A stretch of 64,000 nucleotides of DNA from positions 62,001 to 126,000 of the forward strand of contig CALOBV010000007.1 in assembly GCA_942491535.1 (NCBI GenBank), in the 5' to 3' direction. Below, in pieces: positions 55,277-64,000 of the stretch; within the stretch, counting starts at the first letter, position 1, and the number at the start of each line of letters is the position of its first letter. This DNA comes from JAUVKT01 sp942491535 (lineage in GTDB: Bacteria; Bacteroidota; Bacteroidia; Bacteroidales; VadinHA17). The notes below the pieces were generated by a model. The model was not told where the DNA came from, did no database searches, and saw only the letters and a program-made list of their open reading frames with translations. The translations under genes were made by a program, and so were the position numbers.

Positions 55277-56023
55277 ATGGAAAATATTGAATTTACCAGG
55301 TTTATTGAGCGCTACCTGGACAACAAAATGCAAGCATCTGAAAGAAGATGGTTCGAAAAAGAGATGGAAGGTAATCTCTGGCTCAAAAAAGAACTGGAAC
55401 TGAGGCGTAAGGCAAACGAAATAGCTTCTAATTTCGATGCTGTTAAGATCAGGGAAAAGCTACAGAGAGCTGAAATGCTACATAGGAAAGAATCTTCTAT
55501 TAGTAAGGCTGTTAAGAAAGTACCGGTTAACTATGCTGCCATCTTTCTTGGTCTTATAATTATCAGCACTCTGATTATTCTCTCAGGCAACAGTTTTGAT
55601 CTGAGATCATATACAAGTGATTCTGTAGATAATTATACAGCCCTTACAATACACAGATCCGGAGATGTAAATGTTCCCCGTCAACTATCAATGGGAATGC
55701 AACTCTACCGGGAAGGAAAATATAATGAAGCTATTCAGCAATTTGAATTATTGGTTGATGGCAATCAATCTACCATACAGTCTAACTTCCTCAATGGTAT
55801 GGCGAATATGCAAATAAGCGAATACAACAAGGCTATTAAATCGTTTGACGTGGTAATTGAACATAACGATAATATGTTCATCGAAGACGCATCATATTAC
55901 CTGGGCCTCTGCTACGTAAATATTGAAGAAAATGAGAGGGCAAAGGCAATATTGGAGGGTATAATATCCAGTGAAAGCCGCTACAGGAAGGATGCAAAAA
56001 AATTATTAAAAAGCATAGACTAA
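55277..56023 (+). CDS. Single-pass membrane protein with periplasmic TPRs, anti-sigma-like
   Basis: Start at ATG 55277 (MENIEFTRFIERYLDNKM), giving 248 residues; a TTG 21 bp upstream is less likely. The cytoplasmic N-terminus (1-90) is helical and charged, beginning like anti-sigma domains (RYLDNKMQASERRWFEKEM) but without the zinc HxxxCxxC motif. A membrane helix follows at about 92-110 (AAIFLGLIIISTLIILSG), then TPR units outside (MGMQLYREGKYNEAIQQFEL; ANMQISEYNKAIKSFD). By layout it may hold the sigma factor at the membrane and respond to a periplasmic partner through its TPRs; that is inference. It is 197 bp downstream of the peptide gene. Confidence 0.8.
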   Translation: MENIEFTRFIERYLDNKMQASERRWFEKEMEGNLWLKKELELRRKANEIASNFDAVKIREKLQRAEMLHRKESSISKAVKKVPVNYAAIFLGLIIISTLIILSGNSFDLRSYTSDSVDNYTALTIHRSGDVNVPRQLSMGMQLYREGKYNEAIQQFELLVDGNQSTIQSNFLNGMANMQISEYNKAIKSFDVVIEHNDNMFIEDASYYLGLCYVNIEENERAKAILEGIISSESRYRKDAKKLLKSID

Positions 56024-56065
56024 TACTAGTTACTACTACTTAAACTACTACTATCCAGACAGAAA

Positions 56066-56905
56066 ATGTTTGATTCTGAAAACAAATACAGAGAACAAAT
56101 AAGTAACAATTCCGGCAAAGGGGATGTTATAGGTAGTGAAAGTATTTCATGCACAGATTCAAATATTTTGTCTTGCCCGAAAATTTTGACGGGCCTATCA
56201 CATGAGGTGAGAACCTATATGAATTCTATAGTGGCTTTCTCATTTCTCCAGAATTCAGACAATTGCAATATAAATGACAGACAGGAATACACTGATCATA
56301 TTTTAAATTCATGTGACCAGCTAATTACACTGTTTGATAATTTTCTTGATTCAGCTTTAATCGACGCTGAGAAACCCAGCAGTAATCTCAAAAAAAGAGA
56401 ACTGACGGATATTCTTCAGCACCTTGCTATTGAATTGAACAGTTCACTGGCAAAATTTGACAAAAGTAATGTTTCACTCGTCCTGGAAGAACAAACATAC
56501 AGGGACGAAGTATTTATTGATGAGGAAAAGATATTTCGGGTTATCAAAAACCTCTTCCATAACGCTGTGGAGCATACAACATCGGGTTACATTAAATTAG
56601 GTTACAAAAAGGTAGATAGCCAGGTTGTTTTTTATGTTATAGATTCAGGAAATGGCTATCACCTGAACAAGGAATTGCTGGAGGCTGATAACCTCACCTC
56701 CTACCTTGTTAAGAACAACAGCACATTTACAACAGTAGGTTTAATCCTGGCCAACAAGCTTATCGAGAGTATGAACGGAAAGTTCTGGATTGAACCTAAT
56801 GGAGTTAATGGTACGGGCATGTATTTTTCAATTCACTACCGTAAAGCCTTTGATCCCCAGGAAAATGAGGATATAAATAAGTTCAAATCCAGAATCGCTA
56901 TATGA
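56066..56905 (+). CDS. Small soluble sensor histidine kinase-like protein
   Basis: This codes for 279 residues with no signal peptide or membrane helix. The H-box is LSHEVRTYMNSIVAF with His46; the usual Pro after RT is Tyr. An HATPase_c domain follows (about 145-270): N-box NLFHNAVEH, G1-like VIDSGNGY, and the last box NGTGMYFSIHY; the F/G2 region is shortened. There is no N-terminal sensor domain and no response regulator next to it. It lies 42 bp after the TPR protein and before a terminator, so it probably belongs to the peptide locus. It could be a kinase for a distant regulator or an anti-sigma-type ATPase. Confidence 0.82.
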   Translation: MFDSENKYREQISNNSGKGDVIGSESISCTDSNILSCPKILTGLSHEVRTYMNSIVAFSFLQNSDNCNINDRQEYTDHILNSCDQLITLFDNFLDSALIDAEKPSSNLKKRELTDILQHLAIELNSSLAKFDKSNVSLVLEEQTYRDEVFIDEEKIFRVIKNLFHNAVEHTTSGYIKLGYKKVDSQVVFYVIDSGNGYHLNKELLEADNLTSYLVKNNSTFTTVGLILANKLIESMNGKFWIEPNGVNGTGMYFSIHYRKAFDPQENEDINKFKSRIAI

Positions 56906-56956
56906 TAACTACTCCTACCTACCTGTTTTAAGAGTCTGCTATTGAAATAGGTCTAC

Positions 56957-56981
56957 AAAGAGTGCCCGAGCGGCACTCTTT
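56957..56981 (+). terminator. Rho-independent terminator
   Basis: The stem AAAGAGTGCC / GGCACTCTTT with a 5-nt loop is followed by TCTTTT. It ends the plus-strand transcript of the histidine kinase; the A-run on the other side could help the converging OmpA-family gene. Confidence 0.85.
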
Positions 56982-56985
56982 TCTT

Positions 56986-58930
56986 TTATGGCAATTTAAC
57001 AGTTCCCGTAATCCGTATCTCTGTCCTTCTATTTCTTCTCATACCTTCCCGGGTATTATTATCAGAAACAGGCATTGTAGCACCAAAACCCTTATAGTTT
57101 ATCCTCCCCGAATCAATCCCTTTTGAAATAAGAAAGTCTTTAACCGATTCGGCCCTGTTTTGAGAAAGGATCTGGTTATGGCTATCAGATCCGGAAGAAT
57201 CAGTATGGCCCCCAATCTCAATTATAATAGTTTCATTTTTTACCAGGAGGTCGTACAACTTATTAAGCTCAATAAGTGATTCGCTTAGCAGCTCCCATGA
57301 ATCTGTTTCGAAGAAAACATTATATAGCGTCATCATTTCTCCAACCCTTATAGGGCTCAATCCAACCCGCACAATAAAAGGTTCGGCAACACTGTGCTCT
57401 CCTTCAAGAAAAAAGCTTTCAGAAAAAAACAAATATTTGTCTTTATTTACATTAAGCCCGTAGTTTTTGCCTGGCGGTAAGACAGATAAGAAATTCACCA
57501 TTATCATTTGTTGATGATATCAGAACGGTCTTTTTATTAATTAGATCGGTTAATTCATAACGTGCCTTTAATTTTCTTCCGGAAATCTTATCATATACTG
57601 TTCCCTTTATATACGATACAGGATCTGGTCTAAGTTGATCCGGGAGATTAAAATAGTAAAGATCCCTGCCCTTTCCCGGGTTTATCTCCGACGAATAATA
57701 AGCTCTATCGCCTGAACCATTAATAATCAACCCCATTTCATCTGTCTGAGTATTAATAGGATATCCAAGATTCTCGACCTCTGTCCATGTAGTATCATCA
57801 ATCATCCTCGACATATACAGATCCAGACCACCCATAGAAGGTCTTCCATTTGATGAAAAATACAATGTCAATCCATCAAAATGTATAAAGGGCGACATCT
57901 CATCCCCAGCTGTGTTGATATCGCCACCCAGGTTTACCGGTTCTGTCCAGTTTCCGGATTCTGACTTCTTGCTATACCAGATATCCATTCCGCCATATCC
58001 ACCTGGCCTGTTACTGACGAAAAACAACTTTTGACCGTCTGATGCCAGTGATGGCTGCGACTCCCAGTACTTTGTATTAATTGGATTACCGATATTCATT
58101 CCTGATATCCACCCCCTTGATGTTGAGGCAGAATAATATATATCACATCCACCCTTGCCATCCTCCCTGTTACAGGCAGTAAAGTACATATACTGACCTC
58201 CGGCAGCAAGTGACAGGGCACCTTCGTTGTAAGGGGTGTTCAGCGGGTACCCGATATTTTTGGCTGGCAAAAGCACATTATCTTTCATCTCGCTGAAATA
58301 AAAATCCTCCTGGTACCTTATGCCATCAATATTTCTGGCTCCTTCAGCTATCTGTCGCGTAAAAAAGAAAAGGCTATTATCAACTGTAATAGCAGGCCAG
58401 TACTCATCGTACTCGGTATTAATCGAATCGCCCAGGGATACCGGAAAAAACGTAACGGGATGTTGTTTTGCCTCTATTGCAAATTCACAGTTTATCAGGT
58501 ACTTCCGCGATTTCTTTATCAGCTTATCTGATTCTGGTCCGGTTTCCAGGAAAGACCTGAAAAACCTGGCAGCCCTGCTATAATCTCCAAGCATAAATTC
58601 AACCTCTCCAAGGCTGTACATTGCCGGAACAAAAAACAGAGAGTCGATCTCGATAACTCTTCTGAAATTATTGGCCGACTCATTATATTTTTTTTGATCC
58701 TTATATAGCTCTGCAAGTAGAAGAAAGGCCTCAATAAAATCATTATCCCTGCCCGTAGCTTCAAGGAGATGATCTTCGGCAGTTTTGTAATCGACAAAAT
58801 CGTAAGCTCTTTTCCCTTCTGTATATGATTTAAGTGCACGATTCGATCTGGTATGCAGATTCTGTCCCGAAGCCTGGAGTGAAAAAACTGAAACTATTAA
58901 TAATACAAATATTGTTCTTATACCCCTCAT
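56986..58930 (-). pseudogene. PorE-like TPR-PD40-CRD-OmpA protein, frameshifted
   Basis: Start at ATG 58930 (MRGIRTIFVLLIVSVFSLQA), sharing a base with the queE stop (TAATG). Removing one base gives 647 residues: signal peptide, TPRs (about 25-150), PD40/WD40-like repeats (e.g. LFFVSNRPGGYGGMDIWY), a carboxypeptidase-like domain (YIKGTVYDKISGRKLKARYE) and a C-terminal OmpA domain binding peptidoglycan (GGHTDSSGSDSHNQ; NRRTEIRI). This order matches PorE of the type IX system, though Bacteroidota carry many similar proteins. The break lies near 57478: the first frame reads FLICLTARQK and stops, the shifted one FLICLPPGKNYGL. An extra A is the simplest cause. Mutation or sequencing error cannot be told apart. 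Confidence 0.8.
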
Positions 58931-59553
58931 TACGGTATTTTCATATACTTGTGGCTCTGTAAAGATATCCTCCACTTATTATTTTTCAGAATATAATCAA
59001 CTATCGTGCCTATTATACTATCAAACCGGCTCCATTCGGCTTGCAGAAATAATTCACATGAATCTTGCACTCTTAAACTCATCTTTTCTGCCCAAATAAA
59101 ATCTTCACTCTTCAGTATTATGACCTTAAGTTCACTTGCCCTTAGTTCAATATTTCCAACAGGTGGAGCATTTATTTTGGGCGACAAGCAAATCCAGTCC
59201 CATTCTCCGGATAAATGATAGGCCCCTGAAGTTTCCAGATAAGTTTTAACCTTATGCTCCTTTAATAATCTACACAGGGGGTTCATATCCCACATTAATG
59301 GTTCTCCCCCTGTAATAACTACAGAGTCTGCTCCGGCATCAAGAACATGCTGAACTATTTCCCTTACCTCAACAAGGGGATGAATATCAGGATTCCATGT
59401 GTATCTTGAATCACACCAGCTACACCCTACATCACATCCTCCTATCCTAAGGAAATAAGCAGCTCTGCCGGTATGATAGCCTTCTCCCTGGAGGGTATAG
59501 AAATGTTCAACCAGCGGAAGCTTTTCTCCATTTTTTATTACTGTTTCCTTCAT
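58930..59553 (-). CDS. queE: 7-carboxy-7-deazaguanine synthase QueE
   Basis: This codes for 207 residues. The radical-SAM cluster motif is CDVGCSWC (Cys40, Cys44, Cys47) with CX3CX2C spacing, preceded by the QueE signature FYTLQGEGYHTGR; VITGGEP contacts SAM. QueE turns 6-carboxytetrahydropterin into 7-carboxy-7-deazaguanine for queuosine. Other que genes are not in the window. It overlaps both neighbours by one base. It should not be taken as a peptide-modifying enzyme for the nearby GG peptide. Confidence 0.93.
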   Translation of the reverse strand: MKETVIKNGEKLPLVEHFYTLQGEGYHTGRAAYFLRIGGCDVGCSWCDSRYTWNPDIHPLVEVREIVQHVLDAGADSVVITGGEPLMWDMNPLCRLLKEHKVKTYLETSGAYHLSGEWDWICLSPKINAPPVGNIELRASELKVIILKSEDFIWAEKMSLRVQDSCELFLQAEWSRFDSIIGTIVDYILKNNKWRISLQSHKYMKIP

Positions 59554-60467
59554 TACTTCTTACCTGGTAAAATTATTTTATATACTGTCTGGGCTGAAAT
59601 GGTTCGTTCAGATGCAAGATAAACAAGATTTTCTTTAACAAATATAGATTCTACCTGTGTATATTTAAGTTCAGGAATTATATATGTAGTATATTCACCT
59701 GAAAAGTCAATATATTCTCCCGTTGAGAGAACAGTTAAATATGTATTTCCTCCTTCGTAACCACAGAGGTAAGTTTTTCCGGCAACATCATCATTAAAAG
59801 CACCTGTTACAAGGTATTTAAGGTTTAGCGAATCAATTGCTCTGAGGCTTACTTTGCTTCGGGGCTGATTTTCCAATTTATAGAGGCGACAGGTTCGATC
59901 GCGCCAATCTTTTGAAAATAGCCATATACCCTGTCGGTTAATTACCATTGCCTCACAATCCCATGAATGCTTTCTATATTCCCTTAGATTAAATGATTCC
60001 TGTAATTCATATTTAAATTCAATAATTTCGGGCTTTGATTTTTTGAAATAGATACTGTCTGGTAAAATTTTATAAATTTTAAGATCTTTCCTGTTACCGG
60101 CATTATTACCGAAATCTCCAATATACAGGGTATTATTATAAGAACTAATTTCCTCCCAGTCGATATTTTTTGTCCCGTAGATTTCCTGTGATGAAACAAT
60201 ATCAAAGGTATTCTGGTCAAGGATATAAACCTCATTCTTATTTCCACTATCGTTTATAGCATAAATCTTACCATTTGAAAATGTAATTCCTGAAATCTCC
60301 GATAGCTTTGAATCGAGTTTATAACTCTTATTAACAGATAGAGAAGGATATTCCTGGGCTATCGATACAGCAGAAATGAGCAGTAAGGATATTATAAGAG
60401 TAAAAACCCGGGAAATCGTAAAAACACCCGGGCTCAATCTAGCTGCTTTTACCAATTCTGATATCAC
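59553..60467 (-). CDS. Secreted beta-propeller-like protein, function unknown
   Basis: This codes for 304 residues. A membrane/signal segment (about 22-40, LIISLLLISAVSIAQ) precedes repeated beta blades: LSEISGITFSNGKIYAINDSGN, DWEEISSYNNTLYIGDFGNN and TYLCGYEGGNTYLTV (quoted in parts). The Asp and Asn-rich loops resemble six-bladed propellers of the SdiA-regulated or strictosidine-synthase type. The family is otherwise unrecognised. The start overlaps the phosphatase stop by 4 bp, so they are coupled. Confidence 0.75.
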   Translation of the reverse strand: MISELVKAARLSPGVFTISRVFTLIISLLLISAVSIAQEYPSLSVNKSYKLDSKLSEISGITFSNGKIYAINDSGNKNEVYILDQNTFDIVSSQEIYGTKNIDWEEISSYNNTLYIGDFGNNAGNRKDLKIYKILPDSIYFKKSKPEIIEFKYELQESFNLREYRKHSWDCEAMVINRQGIWLFSKDWRDRTCRLYKLENQPRSKVSLRAIDSLNLKYLVTGAFNDDVAGKTYLCGYEGGNTYLTVLSTGEYIDFSGEYTTYIIPELKYTQVESIFVKENLVYLASERTISAQTVYKIILPGKK

Positions 60468-61558
60468 TTTTGTGTAAGTATTTTCCTTATTTTCTTAAAC
60501 AGCTCTGTGTTATCATAAATACCTGTAAACTCATAACTTTGAGGTCCGAAGGCATAAATAGGCACAGGTGTTCCGGTATGTCCGCTCACTGAATAACTGG
60601 CAGAAAGACTTCTTCTTTGCAGATCACCGTCTATCAGTGTCATACCCCCTGTTTCATGGTCGGCAGTCAAAAGCACTAATGTCTCACCTACATTATCGGC
60701 ATAATCAAGAACTACTCCCAGGGTTCTGTCAAGATCTATTGTCTCCTCAAGTATATATTTTGTATCATGGTTGTGTGCAGCCCAGTCGATCTGAGATCCT
60801 TCAATCATTAAAAAGAAACCCTTATCATTATTTTGCAGCGTTTCAAGAGCTTTCAGTGCTGAATATGCCAGCATATCTCCCCTGCCCTCAGCATAAGTTG
60901 GTAAATGCACATCGGCAAGTAATCCGGCAAGTTTAGTGCTACCCTCTACCTCAAGCAGTTCTTCAACAGACAATACTACGTCGTAACCCTCTGACTTAAG
61001 TTCCTCGATAAGGTCTTTGCCATCGTTCCTTTTTGAAAAGTGATCTCTGCCCCCACCGATAAATACATCTGGTTGAGTTTTCAAAAAGTCCAGGGCAATT
61101 TCTTCATAATTATTCCTGCTAATATTATGAGCTACAAAACTTGCTGGTGTTGCATGAGTTACTGCACTGGTACTAACAACCCCTGCAACTATATTATTTC
61201 TGTGTGCAATTTCTATCAGATTGGTTAATGTAAGGCTATCCGGTGTAAGACCAAGCATTCCATTCTTGGTTTTCTTTCCGGTTGCCATGGCTGTACCGCT
61301 TGCAGCAGAATCGGTAACATAGTTATCAAAAGAATGTGTTTTTACCATACCAATATTCTTTACCCTTTCGACATTCATATTCCCTGAATAAACAGTCATA
61401 GCCCCATATAGATGCGATAGTCCCATACCATCACCTATAATAAGTATTACATTCTTTGCTTTTCCTGATGAATTAACATATGCATTACTGTTACAACCTG
61501 TAGAATAAACAAGTACAAGCACAAACAATAATGTAAAATATTTCTTATAAATCTTCAT
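60464..61558 (-). CDS. Alkaline phosphatase (PhoA family) lipoprotein
   Basis: This codes for 364 residues. The lipobox is YSTGC. Motifs include LIIGDGMGLSH (metal-binding Asp), the nucleophile Ser in VTDSAASGTAMATG, GGGRDHF, MIEGSQIDWAAHNHD and LLTADHETGG with the metal ligands. It removes phosphate from monoesters in the periplasm. It is 6 bp downstream of the 5'-nucleotidase gene, and together they would release phosphate and nucleosides. Confidence 0.93.
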   Translation of the reverse strand: MKIYKKYFTLLFVLVLVYSTGCNSNAYVNSSGKAKNVILIIGDGMGLSHLYGAMTVYSGNMNVERVKNIGMVKTHSFDNYVTDSAASGTAMATGKKTKNGMLGLTPDSLTLTNLIEIAHRNNIVAGVVSTSAVTHATPASFVAHNISRNNYEEIALDFLKTQPDVFIGGGRDHFSKRNDGKDLIEELKSEGYDVVLSVEELLEVEGSTKLAGLLADVHLPTYAEGRGDMLAYSALKALETLQNNDKGFFLMIEGSQIDWAAHNHDTKYILEETIDLDRTLGVVLDYADNVGETLVLLTADHETGGMTLIDGDLQRRSLSASYSVSGHTGTPVPIYAFGPQSYEFTGIYDNTELFKKIRKILTQK

Positions 61559-61564
61559 AGTATT

Positions 61565-63334
61565 TTACTCCCTGCTAAATAATCCGACAATTTCTGCCTC
61601 CACCATACCATCAATAACCTTCTCTGGGATAAGCTTCCAGTTTTTGTCAGTTTCAATTCTTAATGTATCAATATCTTCTATCCACTTCATCATATAATAT
61701 CTCAGATCCTTAACTGTTGATCTGACTATTCTTTTATTAATTTCTTCCTTGCTAAGATTACACCCGTTCTCAAGGTGACCTCCTCCCCCATTTCCGCGGT
61801 AGGAATTCATAGCTACATTGTATATTGAATCAGCATAGAAAGCTCTCCCATCCGAAAACCCGCTGATTTGAACCTTCTTCCCGTCTTCATTTCGAAGGTC
61901 AACAGTATAGTCGATGCCGGCAGCAGAATCAAAATTATAATACCGGTTCAATAGCATATTATTACTCCCATCCTGGTATTTTAAAATTCGATTTTTTCCT
62001 TCGGTCAATGTACTAAACCACATACTGCTTGAGTATTCAAGATATTTATCGATTTCCTGACCGCTTAACCGGACAGTATAGAGCATATTCTCAAACCTGT
62101 ATAGATCAAACATATCATCCACCCGAAGTTCTCCTGAGTCAATCTTTACATCGAACGACAGTGGAGCTGCAAAAGAAATATCCGCACCTGATGTCTCCAT
62201 CTGAATCTGATGAATCAAATCCATAAAATCTGAATCACCAAAATATGATTCTCTCGATGAAATTGTTTTGTCTAAATAGCCAATCGGCCTGCTGATATAA
62301 TCAGATATTATACTGTAATCATTCTTAAACTGATCTTCAAAGTCCTTACTTACCGCCAGTGTATCGGTCCTGATATGACTTCCCTTAATTGATATTATTT
62401 TGGGGTCCTTTTTGCCTGAGAACTCTATTTCAGCCAGAGAGATAAACCTGGCATGACTGCCGCCATCCAGTATAAGGACACTGTCTCCTTTCTCCGTAAC
62501 AAGAAAATCATTCATAAGATCGTGATCATGTCCAATGAAAATCAGATCAAACCCAGGAACTTCACGGGCAACAGCTAATGAAGCATTTTCATTCTTGAAC
62601 GAACCAATATCCCCTCCACCATATTTTTCATTCCATCCTGCATGAAACAGACCAATAACCATATCAGGATTTTGCTCCAGAATAACAGGCATCCACTTGC
62701 GTGCCGAAACCACCATGTCTTCAAATTCGATCCCGCTGTACAAAATTTCAGGAAGCCAACCCGGGACACCAGGAGTAATTAGTCCAAGTACCGCAATCTT
62801 ATAGCCATTCTGTCGAACTATCGTATAAGGTGTAAAGTAGGGTTCTCCATTCTGAGTATTAACAGCATTTGCTGCGAGCATAGGAGCATTGTATTCTGTT
62901 CTTATTCTGTCATAAACACTATGTCCGGCTTCAATATCATGATTCCCAACAGTAATAGCATCGTAATTGAGATAATTTAATACCCTGGGCCATAAATGGC
63001 TTGTGCTCGTATCCTCAAAATTGTAATAATAGACCGAGGGAGTGCCCTGGAGATTATCGCCATTATCGAGTAATAATAATTCTTTAGAGCTAAAATTACT
63101 CAGATAACTTGCCACTTTCGACATCGAATACCTGGCTTCGTTCCCCGTAGCAGGATCATGTCCAAAAATAACACCGTGTAAGTCAGTCGTTGCAGCCACA
63201 TATATTTTATTATCTGTATTTCTACTACACGATAATAATAAGATAAGTAGAAAGAATATGGATATCGTTCTAATCAAGTTTACAGGTTTTTGTGAAGTAT
63301 GATGCAAAATTAATTTCTTAAATAACAAAATCAC
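61565..63334 (-). CDS. 5'-nucleotidase / 2',3'-cyclic phosphodiesterase family lipoprotein (UshA-like)
   Basis: This codes for 589 residues. The lipobox is LLLSCSR. The N-terminal metallophosphatase part has TTDLHG, DNGDNLQGTP, VGNHDIE, LFHAGWNE and IGHDHD, the full dimetal set. The C-terminal 5'-nucleotidase domain begins after residue 340 and includes YTVDLRNEDGKKV. It hydrolyses nucleotides outside the cytoplasm. On the minus strand TAATTTTG at 63312-63305 is a -7-like element just upstream. It heads the operon with alkaline phosphatase. Confidence 0.9.
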   Translation of the reverse strand: MILLFKKLILHHTSQKPVNLIRTISIFFLLILLLSCSRNTDNKIYVAATTDLHGVIFGHDPATGNEARYSMSKVASYLSNFSSKELLLLDNGDNLQGTPSVYYYNFEDTSTSHLWPRVLNYLNYDAITVGNHDIEAGHSVYDRIRTEYNAPMLAANAVNTQNGEPYFTPYTIVRQNGYKIAVLGLITPGVPGWLPEILYSGIEFEDMVVSARKWMPVILEQNPDMVIGLFHAGWNEKYGGGDIGSFKNENASLAVAREVPGFDLIFIGHDHDLMNDFLVTEKGDSVLILDGGSHARFISLAEIEFSGKKDPKIISIKGSHIRTDTLAVSKDFEDQFKNDYSIISDYISRPIGYLDKTISSRESYFGDSDFMDLIHQIQMETSGADISFAAPLSFDVKIDSGELRVDDMFDLYRFENMLYTVRLSGQEIDKYLEYSSSMWFSTLTEGKNRILKYQDGSNNMLLNRYYNFDSAAGIDYTVDLRNEDGKKVQISGFSDGRAFYADSIYNVAMNSYRGNGGGGHLENGCNLSKEEINKRIVRSTVKDLRYYMMKWIEDIDTLRIETDKNWKLIPEKVIDGMVEAEIVGLFSRE

Positions 63335-63431
63335 TAAATAATAGTAATTTTGGCATCAAAATATGCTATTAAACTAACAATGTGCTATTGTTTTTGTTTA
63401 TTTAGCCATTTCGAAATACTTAATAGTGATT

Positions 63432-64000
63432 ATGGTTCAAACAGGATTCGATATTATTTCAAAAAAATTACCTGAAAAACTTATCGGAAAAAGCGCTGCT
63501 GTACTATGTCACTCTCCCAGTATTAACGGAAAATATCAGCATATTATTGATTTCCTTGAGAGCAATAATCAGATCAGGATAAGTGCTATCTTCGGACCAC
63601 AGCATGGTCTCTTTGGTGAGACACAGGATAATATGATAGAATGGGAAGGTTATACTCACCCCGTGTATGATATTCCCGTATATAGCCTTTACGGTAAATT
63701 CAGAGAGCCCCTGCCTGATATGCTTACAAACATAGAGGCTTTTATTATAGATCTTCAGGATATTGGTGCCAGGCCATATACATATATATGGACAATGAAG
63801 CACTGTATGGAAGTTTGCGGTAAACTGGGAATCCCTGTTTGGATACTCGACCGACCCAACCCTGTAAGCAGGCTAGGTTTTGATGGTCCCCTGTTAAAGC
63901 GTGATTTTTTCACTTTTGTCGGTGAAGCAGAAATACCATTATGTCATAATATGACCATAGGTGAAATAGCCCTCTGGATAAACAATTTCGAATCCACCGG
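63432..64000 (+). CDS. namZ: Exo-beta-N-acetylmuramidase NamZ / DUF1343 protein, 3' end cut by window
   Basis: From ATG 63432 the frame is open to the right edge (189 residues). DUF1343 motifs are clear: IFGPQHGLFGETQDNMIEW, PVYSLYG, IDLQDIGARPYTYIWTM and ILDRPNPVSR. NamZ proteins remove terminal N-acetylmuramic acid from peptidoglycan fragments. No signal peptide is visible at this start. It diverges from the 5'-nucleotidase gene; TAATTTTG at 63345-63352 is a candidate -7 element. Confidence 0.9.
   Translation, partial: MVQTGFDIISKKLPEKLIGKSAAVLCHSPSINGKYQHIIDFLESNNQIRISAIFGPQHGLFGETQDNMIEWEGYTHPVYDIPVYSLYGKFREPLPDMLTNIEAFIIDLQDIGARPYTYIWTMKHCMEVCGKLGIPVWILDRPNPVSRLGFDGPLLKRDFFTFVGEAEIPLCHNMTIGEIALWINNFEST

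Noticed and set aside
58930..59553. Radical-SAM gene as a modifying enzyme for the GG peptide
   Set aside because: It has the QueE signature FYTLQGEGYHTGR and is co-transcribed on the other strand with unrelated genes.
1..64000. CRISPR array, prophage, integrase or insertion sequence
   Set aside because: I found no regular spaced repeats, transposase, integrase or phage structural genes on either strand.

Overview
The window looks like a chromosome segment of a Bacteroidota bacterium, most likely an environmental or marine Bacteroidales/Marinilabiliales-type organism. The evidence is a low-GC sequence, a complete Bat/MoxR operon, TlpA-like thioredoxin and TonB-receptor style, a type IX secretion (T9SS) C-terminal sorting domain, a TPR-PD40-CRD-OmpA protein, and several promoters of the Bacteroidota form TTTG/TTG-N19-20-TAnnTTTG. 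Everything is read from sequence and family knowledge; no searches were run.

Layout. 1-1881: 5' part of a molybdopterin oxidoreductase. 2061-11164: minus-strand operon moxR - small secreted protein - DUF58 - membrane protein - batA-batB-batC-batD-batE, followed by a small lipoprotein and a terminator. 11484-14636: large BNR/VPS10-like secreted protein. 14713-14785: tRNA-Arg(UCU) with promoter and terminator, then a big hairpin. 15025-19954: an M20 carbamoylase and two tandem single-chain aconitase-family proteins, the second broken by one in-frame TAA. 20134-20324: a structured ncRNA, candidate 6S RNA, with a textbook promoter and terminator. 20397-26060: BioG-like esterase, YihY/BrkB membrane protein, DSD1/D-threonine-aldolase-like enzyme, glycosyltransferase, TlpA-like thioredoxin. 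26032-33926: a cobalamin operon under a cobalamin riboswitch (TonB receptor, T9SS-sorted serine protease, BtuF, BtuC, BtuD), with a 35-codon leader ORF between riboswitch and receptor. 33934-43500: a transglutaminase lipoprotein with three frameshifts, a LacI regulator, yidC, pyrG and a frameshifted DUF349 protein. 43733-47432: NRAMP transporter plus PxpA-PxpB-PxpC (5-oxoprolinase).

47429-56905 is the most interesting region: a C39-peptidase ABC exporter (PCAT) and its HlyD partner, a sigma-70 family factor, a 1009-residue TPR-CHAT caspase-like protein with a signal peptide and C-terminal membrane anchor, a 50-residue peptide with a double-glycine leader, a single-pass anti-sigma-like TPR protein, and a small soluble histidine kinase. 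I read it as a regulated peptide-secretion/signalling locus with no peptide-modifying enzyme. 56986-64000: PorE-like OmpA protein (frameshifted), QueE, a beta-propeller protein, alkaline phosphatase, a UshA-like 5'-nucleotidase and the start of a NamZ/DUF1343 gene.

An unusual feature of the window is that five otherwise well-conserved genes carry lesions: one nonsense codon, five apparent 1-base insertions and one 2-base insertion. They may be true pseudogenes, uncorrected assembly indels, or (less likely) recoding sites; reads would decide.
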